Source: Trichobilharzia szidati
Lineage: Eukaryota > Platyhelminthes > Trematoda > Strigeidida > Schistosomatidae
Reading direction: 5' to 3'
Assembly (NCBI GenBank): GCA_944472155.2
Contig: OX235272.1
Coordinates: 93,936,020-94,000,019 of the forward strand
Length of the DNA: 64,000 bases
Numbering within the stretch: the first letter of the stretch is position 1; each line of letters begins with the position of its first letter. The position numbers were made by a program, and so were the translations under genes. The notes under the pieces are model-generated. The model worked only from the letters and a program-made list of their open reading frames with translations. It ran no database searches and had not been told where the DNA came from. Shown here piece after piece: positions 63,601 to 64,000 of this stretch.

Positions 63601-64000
63601 GGAACACCTGCTTTGAACATACTACACTACAAATCTGATAACTTAAGCATTACATTTATCAGACAGGAATTGTAGCTCCATGGTGGAAAACAGTAATAGG
63701 AAAAATTCAAAGAAATATTGACTGAATTCATTAAAGTTGTTATGAAAAATGACACTGTGGACCGTACTTTCTGTACTCAAAAATTCAAGAATCTGAAGAC
63801 AGATGCAAAAGACAGTTTCAAAATTCAGTCTTTAAAGCACATTACATGGGAGTGTAAAAATAATCACATGTCGTTTTTTTCTCATTATTATTATGTATAT
63901 CATGCTCCTTCAAAACTGACTATAAATGCAATTCGCTTAACAATATGGAATGATTTTCAAATCTTGGTTCGTAAAGATTCGATTGATCACAGACTGACTT
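63601..64000. other. Unassigned sequence; open frame running off the window
   Basis: A plus-strand frame from an ATG at 63742 stays open to 64000 (86 codons: MKNDTVDRTFCTQKFKNLKT at the start, WECKNNHMSFFSHYYYVYH in the middle). It has no motif I recognise and is antisense to the dynamin gene. The final 20 bases resemble the start of an HH2 element, so the end of the frame is probably repeat sequence. Confidence 0.3.

Overview
This window is eukaryotic, intron-dominated DNA from a flatworm, almost certainly a blood fluke (Schistosoma or a close schistosomatid). The evidence is a metazoan gene split by very long introns, AT-rich DNA with (ATT)n and (AT)n tracts, and a dense load of repeats of the types known from schistosomes: Sm-alpha-like hammerhead SINEs, RTE-clade LINEs with (AAT)n tails, Penelope-like elements (PLEs) with GIY-YIG endonucleases, and Ty3/Gypsy fragments. 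The species cannot be fixed from sequence reading alone.

There is one recognisable host gene: a dynamin-family large GTPase on the minus strand, filling the whole window. Nine internal coding exons are visible, with consensus splice sites and matching phases. In transcript order they are 62151-62454, 55486-55621, 45678-45745, 42560-42698, 38918-39075, 20872-20920, 11269-11382, 6420-6656 and 67-219. They encode about 452 residues: the middle/stalk region, the PH domain and the first part of the GTPase effector domain. The N-terminal GTPase domain lies beyond position 64000, and the C-terminus lies beyond position 1. Coding sequence is about 2% of the window. Introns range from about 3 to 18 kb.

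The introns are a layered repeat landscape. Working names used below: SINE-A (tRNA-like head plus a body ending in a 'ccctatgttccactggg' motif, often with 12-15 bp target-site duplications); SINE-B (the same tRNA-like head with a different body); SINE-D (another tRNA-like head); HH1 (Sm-alpha-like), HH2 and HH3, three short families that each carry a hammerhead-ribozyme-like fold. HH2 and HH3 have a tRNA-like box B just upstream of the fold. LINE fragments are RTE/SR2-like (many 5'-truncated copies), LINE-B (a second non-LTR family; nearly complete pol at 22090-24745) and LINE-C (a 3' end at 19090-19790). PLE fragments occur at about fourteen places, several flanked by inverted repeats.

The most interesting observations are these. 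(1) Three repeat families use the same hammerhead layout but have different, internally complementary helices. (2) Truncated PLEs sit between inverted terminal arms. (3) A 696-codon open frame joins a Ty3/Gypsy reverse transcriptase to an RTE-type reverse transcriptase. (4) A deleted 5S rRNA copy abuts a tRNA-headed SINE. (5) One locus shows three levels of nested insertion. (6) An RTE insertion ends about 14 bp from a dynamin splice donor. No functional RNA gene, CRISPR array or second host gene was found.
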